DNA of 64,000 bases from CANKHA01 sp963731585 (GCA_963731585.1 CAVSWC010000010.1:124001-188000); one strand, 5' to 3'; shown: positions 9,689 through 20,318, numbered from the stretch's first letter. Program-made: numbers and translations. Notes: a model not told the origin generated them from the sequence alone.

Positions 9689-10599
9689 CTATTGATAGTC
9701 TTTCGGATCGCCGCTGGAGGTCGGATTGGCCACCACTTTCTTGAACTGGTCGCTCATCGGCAGATTGAGATTGATGCCCTTGGGCGGAATCGACTTGGTG
9801 AACCACTTGTCGTAGATCGCATTGATCTCCCCGCTCTTGTAGATGCGGGTCATTTCCGTATCGACGACTTTCTTGAAGGCCGGGTCTTCGCGGCGCAGCA
9901 TGATGCCGTAGGGCTCGACCGACAGCGCGTCCTTGGAGATCACATAGTCCCCCGGCGATCTTGGCGACGCGACGAGGCTGTAGAGCAGGATGTCGTCCAT
10001 CACGAAGGCGGCGGCGCGGTCGGTCTCCACCATCAGGAAGGCCTCGGCATGATCCTTGGCCGGCAGGATGTTGAGGCCGAGGTTTTTCTGCCCGCCGATC
10101 TCGGTGATCTGCTTGATGTTGGTGGTGCCGGAGGTCGAGGTGATGGTCTTGCCCTTCAGGTCGTCCACCGTCTTGCAGGTTGGCCGCCTTCTTCGACACG
10201 AAGCGGTTGGCGGTGACGAAATGGGTGATGGTGAAGGAGACCTGCTGCTGCCGCTCGAGATTATTGGTGGTCGAGCCGCATTCCAGATCGACGGTGCCGT
10301 TCGCCATCAGCGGGATGCGCGTGGCGGAGGTGACGGGGTTGAGCTTGACCTCGAGCTTGTCGAGCTTGAGCTCTTTCTTCACCGCGTCGGCGATCTTGTT
10401 GCAGAGGTCCATCGCATAGCCGACCACCTGCTGCTTGTCGTCGTAGTAAGAGAAACGGCACCGACGACTCGCGATGCCCGATGGTGATCGAGCCGCTGTC
10501 CTTGACCTTCTTCAAAGTCCCTGTGAGCTCCTGCGCGACGGTCGGCTGGGCGGCAAGGCTCAGCGCTGCGATCGCGGGCACTATAAACTTGACGTACAT
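9689..10599 (-). CDS. gltI: Glutamate/aspartate-binding periplasmic protein, frame broken twice
   Basis: The solute-binding protein of the importer, 302 residues once two extra bases are skipped. An N-terminal signal peptide 'FIVPAIAALSLAAQPTVAQ' precedes the mature protein. 'ITIGHRESSVPF', 'GYAMDLCNKI', 'DLECGSTTNN', 'AKDHAEAF' and 'KWFTKSIPPKGINLNLPMS' follow E. coli GltI closely, which is why I choose GltI over AapJ. One shift is at 10448-10458 (after SVPF). The second is at the minus-strand GCA 10174-10176 (between KKAANL and TVDDLKGKTI). It is first in the gltIJKL operon; a promoter should lie in the 160 bp between it and phaC. Confidence 0.9.
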
Positions 10600-10761
10600 C
10601 GGGTTCCTCCTGCTCGTGGTGCAACGATTATGTCTGCCGGCTTTGTTTTACGGAACCGGCTGGATGTGAGACTTTAGCATAGTTTCGCGGGCAGGGCGGA
10701 TGAGTTTGAGGCGCAAATGGCCCCAAGCTGCGGCTTGGGGCGGCAATTTGAGTGTGGGAGG

Positions 10762-12576
10762 TTAACTGCGGACTTTGACGTAGGAGCCGGGTGCGTCCTC
10801 GATGGCCTTGAGCTTGCCGGAGCCGGGCTGGCGTGCCTCCACCTCGGCATCGCCATGGCGCTTGAGCCACTGCATCCAGTCCGGCCACCATGAACCGGCG
10901 TGCTCCCTGGCATCAGCGAGCCATTTGTCGACATCGTCGCCGGCCGGCTTCCATCCGGTCCAGTATTGGTACTTTTGCTGGCTGGGGGGATTGATCACGC
11001 CCGCGATGTGACCGGAGCCGGAGACAACGAATCTCACAGGTCCGCCGAAAAATTTGCTGCCGAGATAGACCGACTTGGCCGGCGCGATATGATCGTCGCG
11101 TGTTGCAAGATTATAGACGGGCACCTTCACCTTGCTCAGATCGAGCCGCGTGCCGGCGAGCTCCATTTTGCCCCGGGTCAGATTGTTTTCCAGGTAACAA
11201 TTGCGCAGGTAGAAGGAGTGATTGGCCGCGGGCATCCGCGTCGCGTCGGAATTCCAGTACAACAGATCGAATGCGGAGGGTCGTTTGCCCTTGAGGTAGT
11301 TGTTGATGATGTAGGGCCAGAGCAGATCATTCGAGCGCAGCAGGTTGAAGGTGGAGGCCATCTGGCCGCCTTCCAGATAGCCCTGTTCTTGCATGCGCGT
11401 TTCCAGCGCCGCGAGCTGCTCCTCGTCGACAAAGACCTTGAGATCGCCGGCATAGGTGAAATCGACCTGCGCGGCGAACAAAGTGGCGGACGACACACGG
11501 TTGACGCGCTTCGCCGCCATATAGGCCAGGGTCGCGGCGAGCAATGTGCCGCCGACGCAATAGCCGATGGCGTGGACGGTCTTCTCGCCGGTGGCTTTGC
11601 CGATGGCTTCGAGCGCGGCAAGCGGGCCCTCGATCATGTAATCGTCGAAATTCTTGCGGGCGAGGCTTGCATCGGGGTTAACCCAGGAAATGAGGAAAAC
11701 CGTCAGACCTTGATCCACGCACCACTTGATGAATGACTTTTCCGGAATGAGATCCAGGATGTAAAATTTGTTGATCCATGGCGGAACGATCAGCAGGGGT
11801 GTCTTCAGCACCGTCTCCGTGGACGGCGCATATTGGATGAGCTGCATCAACTCGTTCTGGAACACCACTTTGCCGGGCGTCATCGCGAGATTGCGCCCGA
11901 GCGCGAAAGCGGACGGATCGGATTGGCGGATTCTCAGCTCGCCGGCACCGGCCTGGATGTCCTCCGCCAGCATGTGCATGCCGCGCACCAGGTTCTCCGC
12001 ATTGGAAGCGAAGGTCTCGCGCAGCAATTCCGGATTGGTAAGAACGAAATTCGACGGCGAAATCGCATTGGCGATCTGCCGGGTGTAGAACTCTGCCTTC
12101 TGCTTGGTGTGCGGGTCGAGATCGGCGGCGTCCTGCACCAGCCGATCGGCCCAGGTGCTGGTGAGCAGATAGGCTTGCTTGAGGAAATCGAAGAACTGGT
12201 TCGTGGTCCATTCCGAATCGGCAAAGCGTTTGTCGCGTGCGCCCGGCTCGGCGACGGGCGGCGCGGGCTCGCCCGCCAGCCGTTTGACCGCGTTGCCCCA
12301 AAGCTCGAGATAGGCGCTGCCCAACCGCGATTGCAGTTCGAGCGCGCGCTGCGGATCGGACAGCCAGTATTGACCCACCTTGCCAAGGGTACCGACAATC
12401 TCGCCCAAATCCTGCGCAAGGTCGGTTTTGATCTTTCCTTCCTCGCGCGGCTTGATATAGGCCGACAGCGCCTTGCCGCTTTCCTCGATCACGCGCGCCA
12501 GATTGCGGGAAAAGGCTTCCACGTCGAAACTGGCGACCTGCGGCGGAGCCTTATTTTTTCGGGTGCTATCGTCCAT
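10762..12576 (-). CDS. phaC: Class I poly(R)-hydroxyalkanoic acid synthase
   Basis: Polymerises 3-hydroxyacyl-CoA into polyhydroxyalkanoate granules, the carbon and energy store. The 604-residue frame is intact and of class I length. The lipase-like box 'AIGYCVGGTLLA' holds the nucleophilic Cys (about residue 335). The Asp lies in 'RDDHIAPAKSVYLG' and the His in 'SGSGHIAGVINPP'. The N-terminal PhaC_N domain includes 'LLIVPPWINKFYILDL'. No phaA, phaB or phasin gene is adjacent, so the pathway is split across the genome. It is divergent from the aminotransferase gene. Confidence 0.95.
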   Translation of the reverse strand: MDDSTRKNKAPPQVASFDVEAFSRNLARVIEESGKALSAYIKPREEGKIKTDLAQDLGEIVGTLGKVGQYWLSDPQRALELQSRLGSAYLELWGNAVKRLAGEPAPPVAEPGARDKRFADSEWTTNQFFDFLKQAYLLTSTWADRLVQDAADLDPHTKQKAEFYTRQIANAISPSNFVLTNPELLRETFASNAENLVRGMHMLAEDIQAGAGELRIRQSDPSAFALGRNLAMTPGKVVFQNELMQLIQYAPSTETVLKTPLLIVPPWINKFYILDLIPEKSFIKWCVDQGLTVFLISWVNPDASLARKNFDDYMIEGPLAALEAIGKATGEKTVHAIGYCVGGTLLAATLAYMAAKRVNRVSSATLFAAQVDFTYAGDLKVFVDEEQLAALETRMQEQGYLEGGQMASTFNLLRSNDLLWPYIINNYLKGKRPSAFDLLYWNSDATRMPAANHSFYLRNCYLENNLTRGKMELAGTRLDLSKVKVPVYNLATRDDHIAPAKSVYLGSKFFGGPVRFVVSGSGHIAGVINPPSQQKYQYWTGWKPAGDDVDKWLADAREHAGSWWPDWMQWLKRHGDAEVEARQPGSGKLKAIEDAPGSYVKVRS

Positions 12577-12933
12577 GGGCCATGCGGTGTGTCATCGCGG
12601 CGCGTCCGCGGCGGGCATTATGCTCTACATATATGCTCGATATATAGGTCTTAATGGGCTGCGTACCCGCCGCCGCACACATCGGGGGGAGACGTTCCGG
12701 CCGCCGAATAATACCTAACAGAATCACAATCTTATGTGACAGTGGGCGGGTGCGGAAGACACGTCCGTTTGCGCGTCATTAACCAGCCATCGTCCGGCGG
12801 GCATCCCACTCTGGCGCGGGCGGCCGCCCATGCTAAAAGTCGCCGACGAGGCCGGCAGCCTATCAATGGGCGCGTTATGACGGCCTGGATGGCTGGACCA
12901 GGCATATTACCGGCGCCGAGGAGCAGAAGTCCT
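12577..12933. other. Divergent intergenic region, phaC / aminotransferase
   Basis: No gene seen. An AT-rich patch at about 12623-12655 (ACATATATGCTCGATATATA) stands out in GC-rich surroundings and could carry the phaC promoter or a regulator site. The frame of the downstream gene is open upstream to 12739, but the leader is rich in Arg and Pro with no family likeness, so I treat it as noncoding. Confidence 0.4.
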
Positions 12934-14151
12934 ATGGAAGAATTTCACCGCGTCCGTCGTCTTCCGCCCTACGTTTTCGAAGTCGTCAACAAGGCGAAGG
13001 CGGTCGCACGCAACGCCGGCGCAGACATCGTCGATCTCGGCATGGGCAATCCGGATTTGCCCGCGCCGGCCCATGTCATCGAGAAACTGAAAGAGACGAT
13101 CGGCAAGCCGCGCACCGACCGCTATTCCGCCTCGCGCGGCATTGCGGGGCTGCGGCGCGCGCAGGCGGCCTATTACGATCGCCGTTTCGGGGTGAAGCTC
13201 AATCCGGACACGCAGATCGTTGCCACGCTCGGCTCCAAGGAAGGTTTCGCCAACGTGGCGCAGGCGATCACCGCCCCGGGCGACGTAATCCTCGTGCCGA
13301 ACCCGAGCTATCCGATCCACGCCTTCGGGTTCCTGATGGCCGGCGGGGTCATCCGCTCCGTTCCGTCCGAGCCTACGCCGGAATTTTTCATCACCTTGGA
13401 GCGGGCGATCGAGCATTCGACCCCAAAACCGATCGCGGCGGTGGTTTGCTATCCCGCCAATCCGACCGCTTATGTAGCCGAACTGGATTTCTACAAGGAC
13501 CTCGTGATCTTTGCGAAGAAGCACGAGATCATGATCCTGTCCGATCTCGCCTATGCCGAAGTCTATTTCGGCAGCAACCCGCCGCCCTCGGTGCTGCAGG
13601 TCAATGGCGCCATGGATATCGCGGTGGAATTCACCTCGATGTCGAAGACCTATTCGATGCCCGGCTGGCGCATGGGCTTCGCCGTCGGCAACGAGCGCAT
13701 CATTGCAGCTTTGGCGCGGGTAAAATCCTATCTCGACTACGGCGCCTTTACCCCGATTCAAGTTGCCGCGACAGCGGCGTTAAACGGGCCGGACGATTGC
13801 ATCCGCGAAATGCGCGAATGCTACAAGCGCCGGCGTGACGTGCTGGTGGATTCATTTGGCCGCGCGGGCTGGGATATCCCCGCGCCGAAGGCATCGATGT
13901 TCGCCTGGGCGCCGATTCCCGAGCCGTTCAGGCCGCTCGGCAGCATCGAATTCTCCAAGCTGCTGGTGGAAAAGGCCGAGGTCGCGGTCGCGCCCGGAAT
14001 CGGCTTTGGCGAATATGGCGAAGGCTTCGTTCGCATCGCATTGGTGGAAAACGAGCAGCGCATCCGCCAGGGAGCCCGCAATATCCGGCGTTTTCTTGAA
14101 TCCGGCGCGGAAACGTTGCACAACGTTGTTCCTCTCGCTACGCGGCGCTGA
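12934..14151 (+). CDS. PLP-dependent aminotransferase, AlaC-like (fold type I)
   Basis: A class I/II aminotransferase of 405 residues. Key motifs are 'DLGMGNPDLPAP', 'YSASRGIAGLRRA', the Asn/Pro turn 'CYPANPTAYVAELDFY', the Asp loop 'LSDLAYAEVYF', and the PLP lysine in 'TSMSKTYSMPGWRMGF'. The C-terminal Arg motif is 'FVRIALVENEQRI'. This pattern fits alanine/glutamate-pyruvate transaminases (AlaC) that often lie just upstream of homoserine dehydrogenase. ATG 12934 is chosen because the family starts 'MEEFHRVRRLPPYVF'. hom follows after 29 bp, so the two are likely one operon. The exact substrate is not proved; some homologues were called LL-DAP aminotransferase. Confidence 0.85.
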   Translation: MEEFHRVRRLPPYVFEVVNKAKAVARNAGADIVDLGMGNPDLPAPAHVIEKLKETIGKPRTDRYSASRGIAGLRRAQAAYYDRRFGVKLNPDTQIVATLGSKEGFANVAQAITAPGDVILVPNPSYPIHAFGFLMAGGVIRSVPSEPTPEFFITLERAIEHSTPKPIAAVVCYPANPTAYVAELDFYKDLVIFAKKHEIMILSDLAYAEVYFGSNPPPSVLQVNGAMDIAVEFTSMSKTYSMPGWRMGFAVGNERIIAALARVKSYLDYGAFTPIQVAATAALNGPDDCIREMRECYKRRRDVLVDSFGRAGWDIPAPKASMFAWAPIPEPFRPLGSIEFSKLLVEKAEVAVAPGIGFGEYGEGFVRIALVENEQRIRQGARNIRRFLESGAETLHNVVPLATRR

Positions 14152-14180
14152 CGCCGTCCGCAGTTAAGGATCGGCATCCG

Positions 14181-15500
14181 ATGCTGCCGCCTCTCAGAGT
14201 AGGTCTTGCGGGTCTTGGTACGGTCGGCTCGGCCGTGGCTGGGCAGATCGCCCGGGCGCGTGACGCACTCACCGGGCGCGCCGGCCGCTCGATCGAGCTG
14301 GTCGCCTATGCCAGCAAGGATCCGCCCAAAGACCCAACGCTCGACCTATCCCGCGTTCGCAAGGTCGCCGATCCGCTCTCGCTCGCCCGCGATCCCGACA
14401 TCGATGTCTTTGTCGAACTGATGGGCGGGGAGGGCGATCCGGCGAAAAACTCGGTCGAGGCCGCGCTCGCCATGGGACGTCCGGTCGTGACCGCCAACAA
14501 GGCTCTGCTCGCCAGGCACGGCGTCGCGCTTGCCAAGCTTGCGGAGAAGAACGGGGCGGCACTTTATTTCGAGGCGGCGGTTGCCGGCGGCATTCCCATC
14601 GTCAAGACGCTGCGCGAGGGACTTGGAGGCAGCCAGATCGGCCGGGTTTACGGCATCCTCAACGGCACCTGCAATTACATCCTCACCCGCATGCATGAGG
14701 AGAGGCTGTCCTTCGCCGATTGCCTGAAGGAAGCGCAGCGGCTCGGCTATGCCGAAGCCGATCCGACCTTCGACATCGGCGGATTCGATACCGCGCATAA
14801 GCTTGCGATTCTCACCAGCCTGGCTTTCGGCAGCGAAGTGGATGCGGAAGCTGTGCACGTCGAAGGCATCGAATCGATCACGCTTGCTGATCTCGATGCC
14901 GCCGATGAGCTTGGCTATCGCGTGAAACTGCTTGGCGTCGCGCAGCGCACCGAGGCCGGCATCGAACAGCGCGTGCATCCGACCATGGTGCGCAAGGGCT
15001 CTGTCGTTGCCGGCGTCAATGGCGTCACCAACGCGGTGGCGATCGATGCCGATACCATGGAGTTGACCCTGATCGGTCCGGGCGCCGGCGGCGCCGCCAC
15101 CGCCTCTTCGGTGGTGGCCGATCTGATCGATCTTGCGGCCGAGCGCCGGATGCCCGCCTTCGGCCGGCCTGCCGCCAGCATGAGCACGCCCGCGCGGGCG
15201 CCGATGCAGCGTCATGAGGGCGGCTATTACATCCGGCTCTCCGCAGTAGACCGTCCGGGCACCGTCGCAGCCATCGCCACGCGCCTGGCGGAGCAGAATA
15301 TTTCGCTGGAATCGATCGTGCAGCGCCACCGCGGCACCCACGGCGGCGAGGACCCGAACAGCTCCGCCGGTCCGGTGCCTGTCATATTGATCACTTATGC
15401 CACCACCGAAGCGGCGGTTCGCAATGCGCTCTCGGCGGTGGAGGCCGACGGGGCGATTGCCGAGCCGCCTCAATTGATCCGCATCGAAAAACACCGTTGA
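14181..15500 (+). CDS. hom: Homoserine dehydrogenase
   Basis: Reduces aspartate semialdehyde to homoserine, the branch point to threonine, methionine and isoleucine. The 439 residues start with the NAD(P) loop 'VGLAGLGTVGSAV'. The catalytic region has 'VTANKALLARHG', 'FEAAVAGGIPIVKTLREGL', 'GILNGTCNYILTRM' and 'EADPTFDIGGFDTAHKLAIL'. The C-terminus from 'GYYIRLSAVDRPGTVAAIA' is an ACT domain, which usually gives threonine feedback. It sits between the aminotransferase and glpX with short gaps. Confidence 0.95.
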   Translation: MLPPLRVGLAGLGTVGSAVAGQIARARDALTGRAGRSIELVAYASKDPPKDPTLDLSRVRKVADPLSLARDPDIDVFVELMGGEGDPAKNSVEAALAMGRPVVTANKALLARHGVALAKLAEKNGAALYFEAAVAGGIPIVKTLREGLGGSQIGRVYGILNGTCNYILTRMHEERLSFADCLKEAQRLGYAEADPTFDIGGFDTAHKLAILTSLAFGSEVDAEAVHVEGIESITLADLDAADELGYRVKLLGVAQRTEAGIEQRVHPTMVRKGSVVAGVNGVTNAVAIDADTMELTLIGPGAGGAATASSVVADLIDLAAERRMPAFGRPAASMSTPARAPMQRHEGGYYIRLSAVDRPGTVAAIATRLAEQNISLESIVQRHRGTHGGEDPNSSAGPVPVILITYATTEAAVRNALSAVEADGAIAEPPQLIRIEKHR

Positions 15501-15529
15501 CTAAGACAAGAGCCTGAAGGGAAAGCGCT

Positions 15530-16525
15530 ATGCCATCGATTACCGTTCAGCCGCACTTGGTGCTCGAGCGCATCCTGTCGCTCGAGATTGTGCGCGTGAC
15601 GGAACGCGCGGCGGTGTCGGCGGCGCGCCTGCGCGGACGCGGTAACGAAAAGGCCGCCGACCAGGCCGCGGTGGATGCCATGCGGCGCGAGCTGAACAAG
15701 CTGCCGATCAAAGGCACGGTGGTGATCGGCGAGGGCGAGCGCGACGAAGCCCCGATGCTGTTCATCGGCGAGCAGGTCGGCAGCAAGAACGGGCCAAAGG
15801 TCGACATCGCGGTGGACCCGTTGGAAGGCACCACGCTCTGCGCCAAGAACATGCCGGGCGCCATCGCCACCATGGCCATGGCGGACGGCGGCACGCTGCT
15901 CAACGCACCCGACGTGTATATGGACAAGATCGCCATTGGGCCCGGTTACCCGAAAGGCGTGGTCGATCTCGACGCCTCACCGGAAGAAAACATCCGCGCG
16001 CTGGCCAAGGCCAAGGACGTGAAGCCTTCCCACATTACGGCACTCGTGCTCGACCGTCCGCGCCACGCCGATCTCATCGCGGCCATCCGCAAAACCGGCG
16101 CCGCGGTGGCGCTGATCACCGACGGCGACGTGGCGGGCGTCATCCATACCGCCAACGCCGCGTCAACCGGTATCGACATCTATATCGGCATCGGAGGCGC
16201 GCCGGAAGGCGTGCTGGCGGCTGCCGCGTTGCGTTGCATCGGCGGGCAGATGCAGAGCCGGCTCATCCTCGATACCGAGGAGAAGCGCGAACGCGCGTTC
16301 AAGATGGGTATCAAGGATCCGCGCAAGCGCTATGAGATGGAAGACATGGTGCGCGGCGATTGCCTGTTCTCGGCCACCGGCGTTACCACCGGCTCGATGC
16401 TCAGAGGCGTGCGCTTCGGCAAGCAGACGATTGAAACGGAAACCGTGGTGATGCGCTCCGTCACCGGCACCGTTCGTTGGATCCGCGCCGAGCACCGGCA
16501 GCTCGAAAAGTTCCATCTGGATTGA
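15530..16525 (+). CDS. glpX: Class II fructose-1,6-bisphosphatase
   Basis: Hydrolyses fructose 1,6-bisphosphate in gluconeogenesis. The 331 residues hold the metal and phosphate site motifs of the GlpX type: 'GEGERDEAPMLFIGE' (about 65), 'DPLEGTTLCA' (about 98), 'LDRPRHADLI' and 'GIGGAPEGVLAAAALRC'. The frame is intact and the length typical. A GGGAAAG ribosome site precedes the ATG. The order hom-glpX-recJ is common in Bradyrhizobium relatives. Confidence 0.95.
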   Translation: MPSITVQPHLVLERILSLEIVRVTERAAVSAARLRGRGNEKAADQAAVDAMRRELNKLPIKGTVVIGEGERDEAPMLFIGEQVGSKNGPKVDIAVDPLEGTTLCAKNMPGAIATMAMADGGTLLNAPDVYMDKIAIGPGYPKGVVDLDASPEENIRALAKAKDVKPSHITALVLDRPRHADLIAAIRKTGAAVALITDGDVAGVIHTANAASTGIDIYIGIGGAPEGVLAAAALRCIGGQMQSRLILDTEEKRERAFKMGIKDPRKRYEMEDMVRGDCLFSATGVTTGSMLRGVRFGKQTIETETVVMRSVTGTVRWIRAEHRQLEKFHLD

Positions 16526-16551
16526 CTTAGCGATCGCTGGAATCGGCTAAA

Positions 16552-16588
16552 GTCGTTTCGGGCCTATCCGGCCAAGCCCGGAAACGAC
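16552..16588 (+). promoter_or_regulatory. Hairpin ending one base before the recJ start codon
   Basis: GTCGTTTCGGGC (16552-16563) pairs with GCCCGGAAACGAC (16576-16588) with one bulged base, leaving a loop of 12 bases. The recJ ATG is at 16590, so the only purine-rich stretch that could bind the ribosome (CGGAAACGA) lies inside the stem. It could damp recJ translation, or be a chance repeat. Confidence 0.4.
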
Positions 16589-16589
16589 C

Positions 16590-18390
16590 ATGAACATCGC
16601 CTTTTCCAACCGCCTGTTTCTCGGCGTCGAACGCTCGGTCTGCGGCCGCACCTGGCGCGACCGGCTCGACGAGCGCGGCGCCGCGCGCGCGCTTGCGATC
16701 GCGCAGCGGCACAATCTGCCTGAACTGCTGGCGCGCATCCTTGCCGGGCGAGACGTCGAGGTCGACGAGGTCGAAAGCTTCCTCGATCCCACCGTCAAGC
16801 GGCTGATGCCGGATCCTTATGTGCTCAATTCGATGGCGGCCGCGGCCGAGCGCATCGCCGATGCGATGCAGCGCGGCGAGAGCGTCGCGATCTTCGGCGA
16901 TTACGACGTGGACGGCGCCACGTCCTCCGCGCTGCTCGCGTTGTTCCTGCGCGCGGGCGGACTCGATCCCCTCGTGCATATCCCCGACCGCATCTTCGAA
17001 GGCTATGGCCCCAATGTGGAGGCGATCCGCGCGCTCGCCGCACGCGGCGCGAAATTACTGGTCACGGTAGATTGCGGCACCACCAGCATGGAGCCTTTAG
17101 CGGAAGCGCAACGCCTGGGCCTTGATGTCGTCGTGATCGATCATCACCAGGCCGACGAGCAACTCCCGGCTGCGGTCGCGGTGGTCAATGCCAACCGACG
17201 CGACGATCTTTCCGGGCTAGGCCATCTCGCGGCCGTCGGGCTGACCTTCGTCACCGTGGTGGCGGTCAACCGCGAGCTCCGCCGGCGCGGTTTCTGGTCG
17301 GAGGCGCGGCCGGAGCCGGATTTGCTTTCGTTTCTCCATCTCGTTGCGCTCGGCACGGTGGCCGATGTGGTGCCGCTGAAGGGGCTGAACCGCGCCTTCG
17401 TTTGCAAAGGGCTGATTGCGCTGCGCCGGCGCGAGCATATCGGCCAGACCGCGCTGATGGATGTGGCGCGGCTGAATGGGCCGCCAGAGCCTTATCATCT
17501 CGGATTTCTGCTCGGGCCGCCGCATCAATGCCGGCGGCCGCATCGGCCGCGCCGATCTCGGCGTGCGGCTGTTGATGGAAAGCGATCCGGTGGAGGCCGC
17601 GCGGATTGCCGAGGAGCTCGATCGCCTCAACCGCGAGCGGCAGGTGATCGAGCAGCAAACGCTGGCCGAGGCAGAAGCGGAGGCCATGGCGGCGCTTGGG
17701 CTCGAGGAAAAGGGCGCGGTCGTGGTGACCGCTGCGGCAGGCTGGCATCCCGGCGTGGTGGGGCTCGTGGCCGCGCGGCTGAAGGAGCGCTATGGCCGGC
17801 CGGCCTTTGCCATCGCCATCGATCCGGCAGGAATCGGCACCGGTTCCGGGCGCTCAATTCCCGGCGTTGACCTTGGGCAGGCGGTGCGGCGCGCGGTGGC
17901 GGAGGGCTTGCTGATGAAAGGCGGCGGGCATGCCATGGCCGCGGGCGTCACGCTAAAGGAAACTGCACTATCGGAGTTCCGCGCTTATCTGGAACGAAAT
18001 TTGGGCGAGGCGGTTGCGGCTGCAAGACGCGATGACACGCTGCGGATCGATGCGGCTTTGTCGGCGTCCGCCGCCAACGCGGAGACGATGGCGATGATTG
18101 CCCGGGCAGGTCCGTTCGGTGCCGGCAATGGCGAGCCGATCGTGGCGTTTCCTCACCACACCCTCGTGTATGTCGACCCGGTTGGCCAAAATCATATCCG
18201 TGTGCGGCTGAAGGGCGGCGACGGCGGCTTCGTCAATGCCATTGCCTTCCGTGCAGCCGGCCAGAAGCTCGGCAATGCTCTGCTGGAAAGCCGAGGCCGC
18301 GCCGTGCATGCCGCCGGTTGCCTCGCGCTCGATCGCTATCAGGGTGAAGAGCGCGTGCAACTGCGCATCCTGGACATCGCTGCTCGCTGA
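16590..18390 (+). CDS. recJ: Single-stranded-DNA exonuclease RecJ, frame broken once
   Basis: 5'-3' single-strand exonuclease of recombination and mismatch repair, 599 residues across one shift. The DHH domain shows 'IFGDYDVDGATSSALLALF' and 'VVIDHHQADEQLP'; the DHHA1 domain shows 'KGGGHAMAAGVTL'. The shift lies at 17514-17526, where 'FLLGP' must continue as 'RINAGGRIGRADLGVRLL', the strongly conserved RecJ motif. One extra C in the run GGGCCGCCGCATC explains it. The C-terminal OB-like part ends with 'ERVQLRILDIAAR'. Confidence 0.93.
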
Positions 18391-18583
18391 CGGTTTTTCG
18401 CCGTAATCGGGTGCGAGAGAGCAAGAACGCATTCAAGCGCAGTGCCGCCGGTGCGCTCGAAGAAAACGTTGCCGCTTAAGGATTTAGAGCCCCACGCAGT
18501 AAGTTTACGCATTCTGCGCAAGCTGGATCGCTTTCGCAAACGCATCCATTTTTCCCGATCGCGCTCTGGAACGGACCAAGCAG

Positions 18584-20282
18584 ATGCCCACGCGCCGCGA
18601 GTTGCTACAGGCGGGCGCCGCGGCGGCGGCGGTCCTTGCTGCCGATGGCGTGGGCGGTTTTCGACGCGCGTTGGCGCAGCAACAACTCACCGAAGCGGAC
18701 CTGCTGAATTTTCCGCGGCTGGGCAATGTCACGCTGCTGCATGTCGCCGATCTGCATGGCCAGCTGCGTCCGGTCCATCTGCGCGAGCCGTCGGTCAATC
18801 TTGGTTTTGCCGAAGCGCGCGGCACTCCGCCACATCTCGCGGGCCGCGAATTCTTGCGCCACTATGACATTCCGGCGAAAATCGCGGACGGCGCATGCGC
18901 TGACATCGGAGGATTTTGTCGCGCTGGCGAAAAGCTATGGCCGCATCGGCGGCCTTGATCGCCTTGCCACAGTGGTCAAAGCGGTGCGGGCGGAACGCGG
19001 GCAGGACCGCGTGCTCCTGCTTGACGGCGGCAATACCTTTCACGGTACGCTCGGCAGCCATCGCACCCAAGGCCAGGACGTGGCCGATTGTTTCAAACTG
19101 CTGAAGCCGGATGGCGGAACAGCGCATTGGGAATTCACCTATGGGGAAGCCCGCTCCAAGGAAATGGTGGAGAAGCTCGGCTATTCCTTGCTTGCGCTCA
19201 ATGTGCGCGATGCTGCCGAGAACAAGCCCGTCTTAGCGCCTTACAAAACGATCGAGAAGGGCGGCGTGCGCATCGCCGTGCTGGGCCACGCCTATCCACA
19301 TACGACGGTGGTGCATCCGCGCAGCGTTTTGCCGCCCTGGACGTTTGGCCTGCGCGAGGACGAAATCGCAAGAACAGTCGAACGCGCGCGGCGGGAAGGG
19401 GTCTCGCTTGTCGTGCTGCTGTCGCAAAATGGGTTCGACGCCGACCGCAAGCTCGCCTCCCGTGTCGAAGGCCTCGACATTATTCTCACCGCCCACGGCG
19501 GCGACGCACTGCCTGAGCCGGTGCGGGTGGGCAAGACGCTGCTGATCGCATCCGGCAGCCACGGCAAATTCGTTTCGCGGCTTGATCTCGACGTGCGTCC
19601 GGAAGGACTGCGCGATTTCCGCTACAAGCTGATCCCGCTATTCGCCGATGCCATCCATGCTGATCCGGAAATGGCTGACGCGGTGGAAAAAGCGCGCGCG
19701 CCCTTCGCCGAGGAGTTGTCACGCGTCCTCGGGCACACGGAATCGCTGCTCTACCGGCGCGATACCTTCCGCGGCACATTCTGCGACTTGATCTGCGCGG
19801 CGCTGCTTGCGGAGCGGGATGCCGAGATTGCTTTTTCGCCGGGGTTGCGCTGGGGCACGACCGTGCTGCCCGACTCGCCCATCACCACGGAAGACCTGTT
19901 CAACGCGACGGCGATCAGTTATCCGCAAGTGTATCGCACGAGCATGACAGGACAGCGCATCAAGGATCTGCTGGAAGATGCCGCCGACGGGCTGTGCCAT
20001 AGCGATCCCTATCAGCGGCTGGGCCGCGACATGGTCCGCTCCGGCGGGCTGCGCTACCGCCTCGACCCGAAGAAGGCGCTCGGCAGCCGCATCTCGACGC
20101 TGCAGCACAACCGGAGCGGAAAGGCGATCGATCCGGCCAAGACTTATGCCGTCGCCGGCTGGGGCAGCATCGCCGATCAAGTGGAGGGCCCGCCGGTCTG
20201 GGAAGTGATCGAGAGCTACCTCGGCCGCGTCAAGACCGTGCGCATTACACCGCAAACCAGCGTGCGGGTAGTGACCGGCTGA
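18584..20282 (+). CDS. soxB: SoxB-like thiosulfohydrolase / 5'-nucleotidase family protein, frame broken once
   Basis: A periplasmic two-metal hydrolase of 565 residues. It begins with a Tat signal (MPTRRELLQAGAAAAA). SoxB-specific stretches are 'LHVADLHGQLRPVHLREPS', 'PPHLAGREFLRHYDIPAK', 'HWEFTYGEARSKEMVEK' and 'LSQNGFDADRKLASRV', ending in the 5'-nucleotidase C domain. SoxB cleaves sulfate from sulfane sulfur bound to SoxY. The shift is at 18881-18900, within GCGGACGGCGCATGCGC. The metal motif usually written LDGGDT reads 'LDGGNTFHGT' here, with Asn for Asp. No soxA, X, Y or Z gene is next to it, so a role in thiosulfate oxidation is only inferred. Confidence 0.8.
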
Positions 20283-20318
20283 CGCTTGGCTTTGCCTCCG
20301 CCCGTCCTTTCGCATCGC

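Noticed and set aside
7391..10599. Second aapJQMP operon
   Set aside because: The binding protein has the GltI motifs HRESSVPF and ECGSTTNN, and the permeases lack the long Aap-type N-terminal regions.
12739..12933. N-terminal extension of the aminotransferase
   Set aside because: The added residues are Arg/Pro-rich and absent from the family, which starts MEEFHRV-like at 12934.
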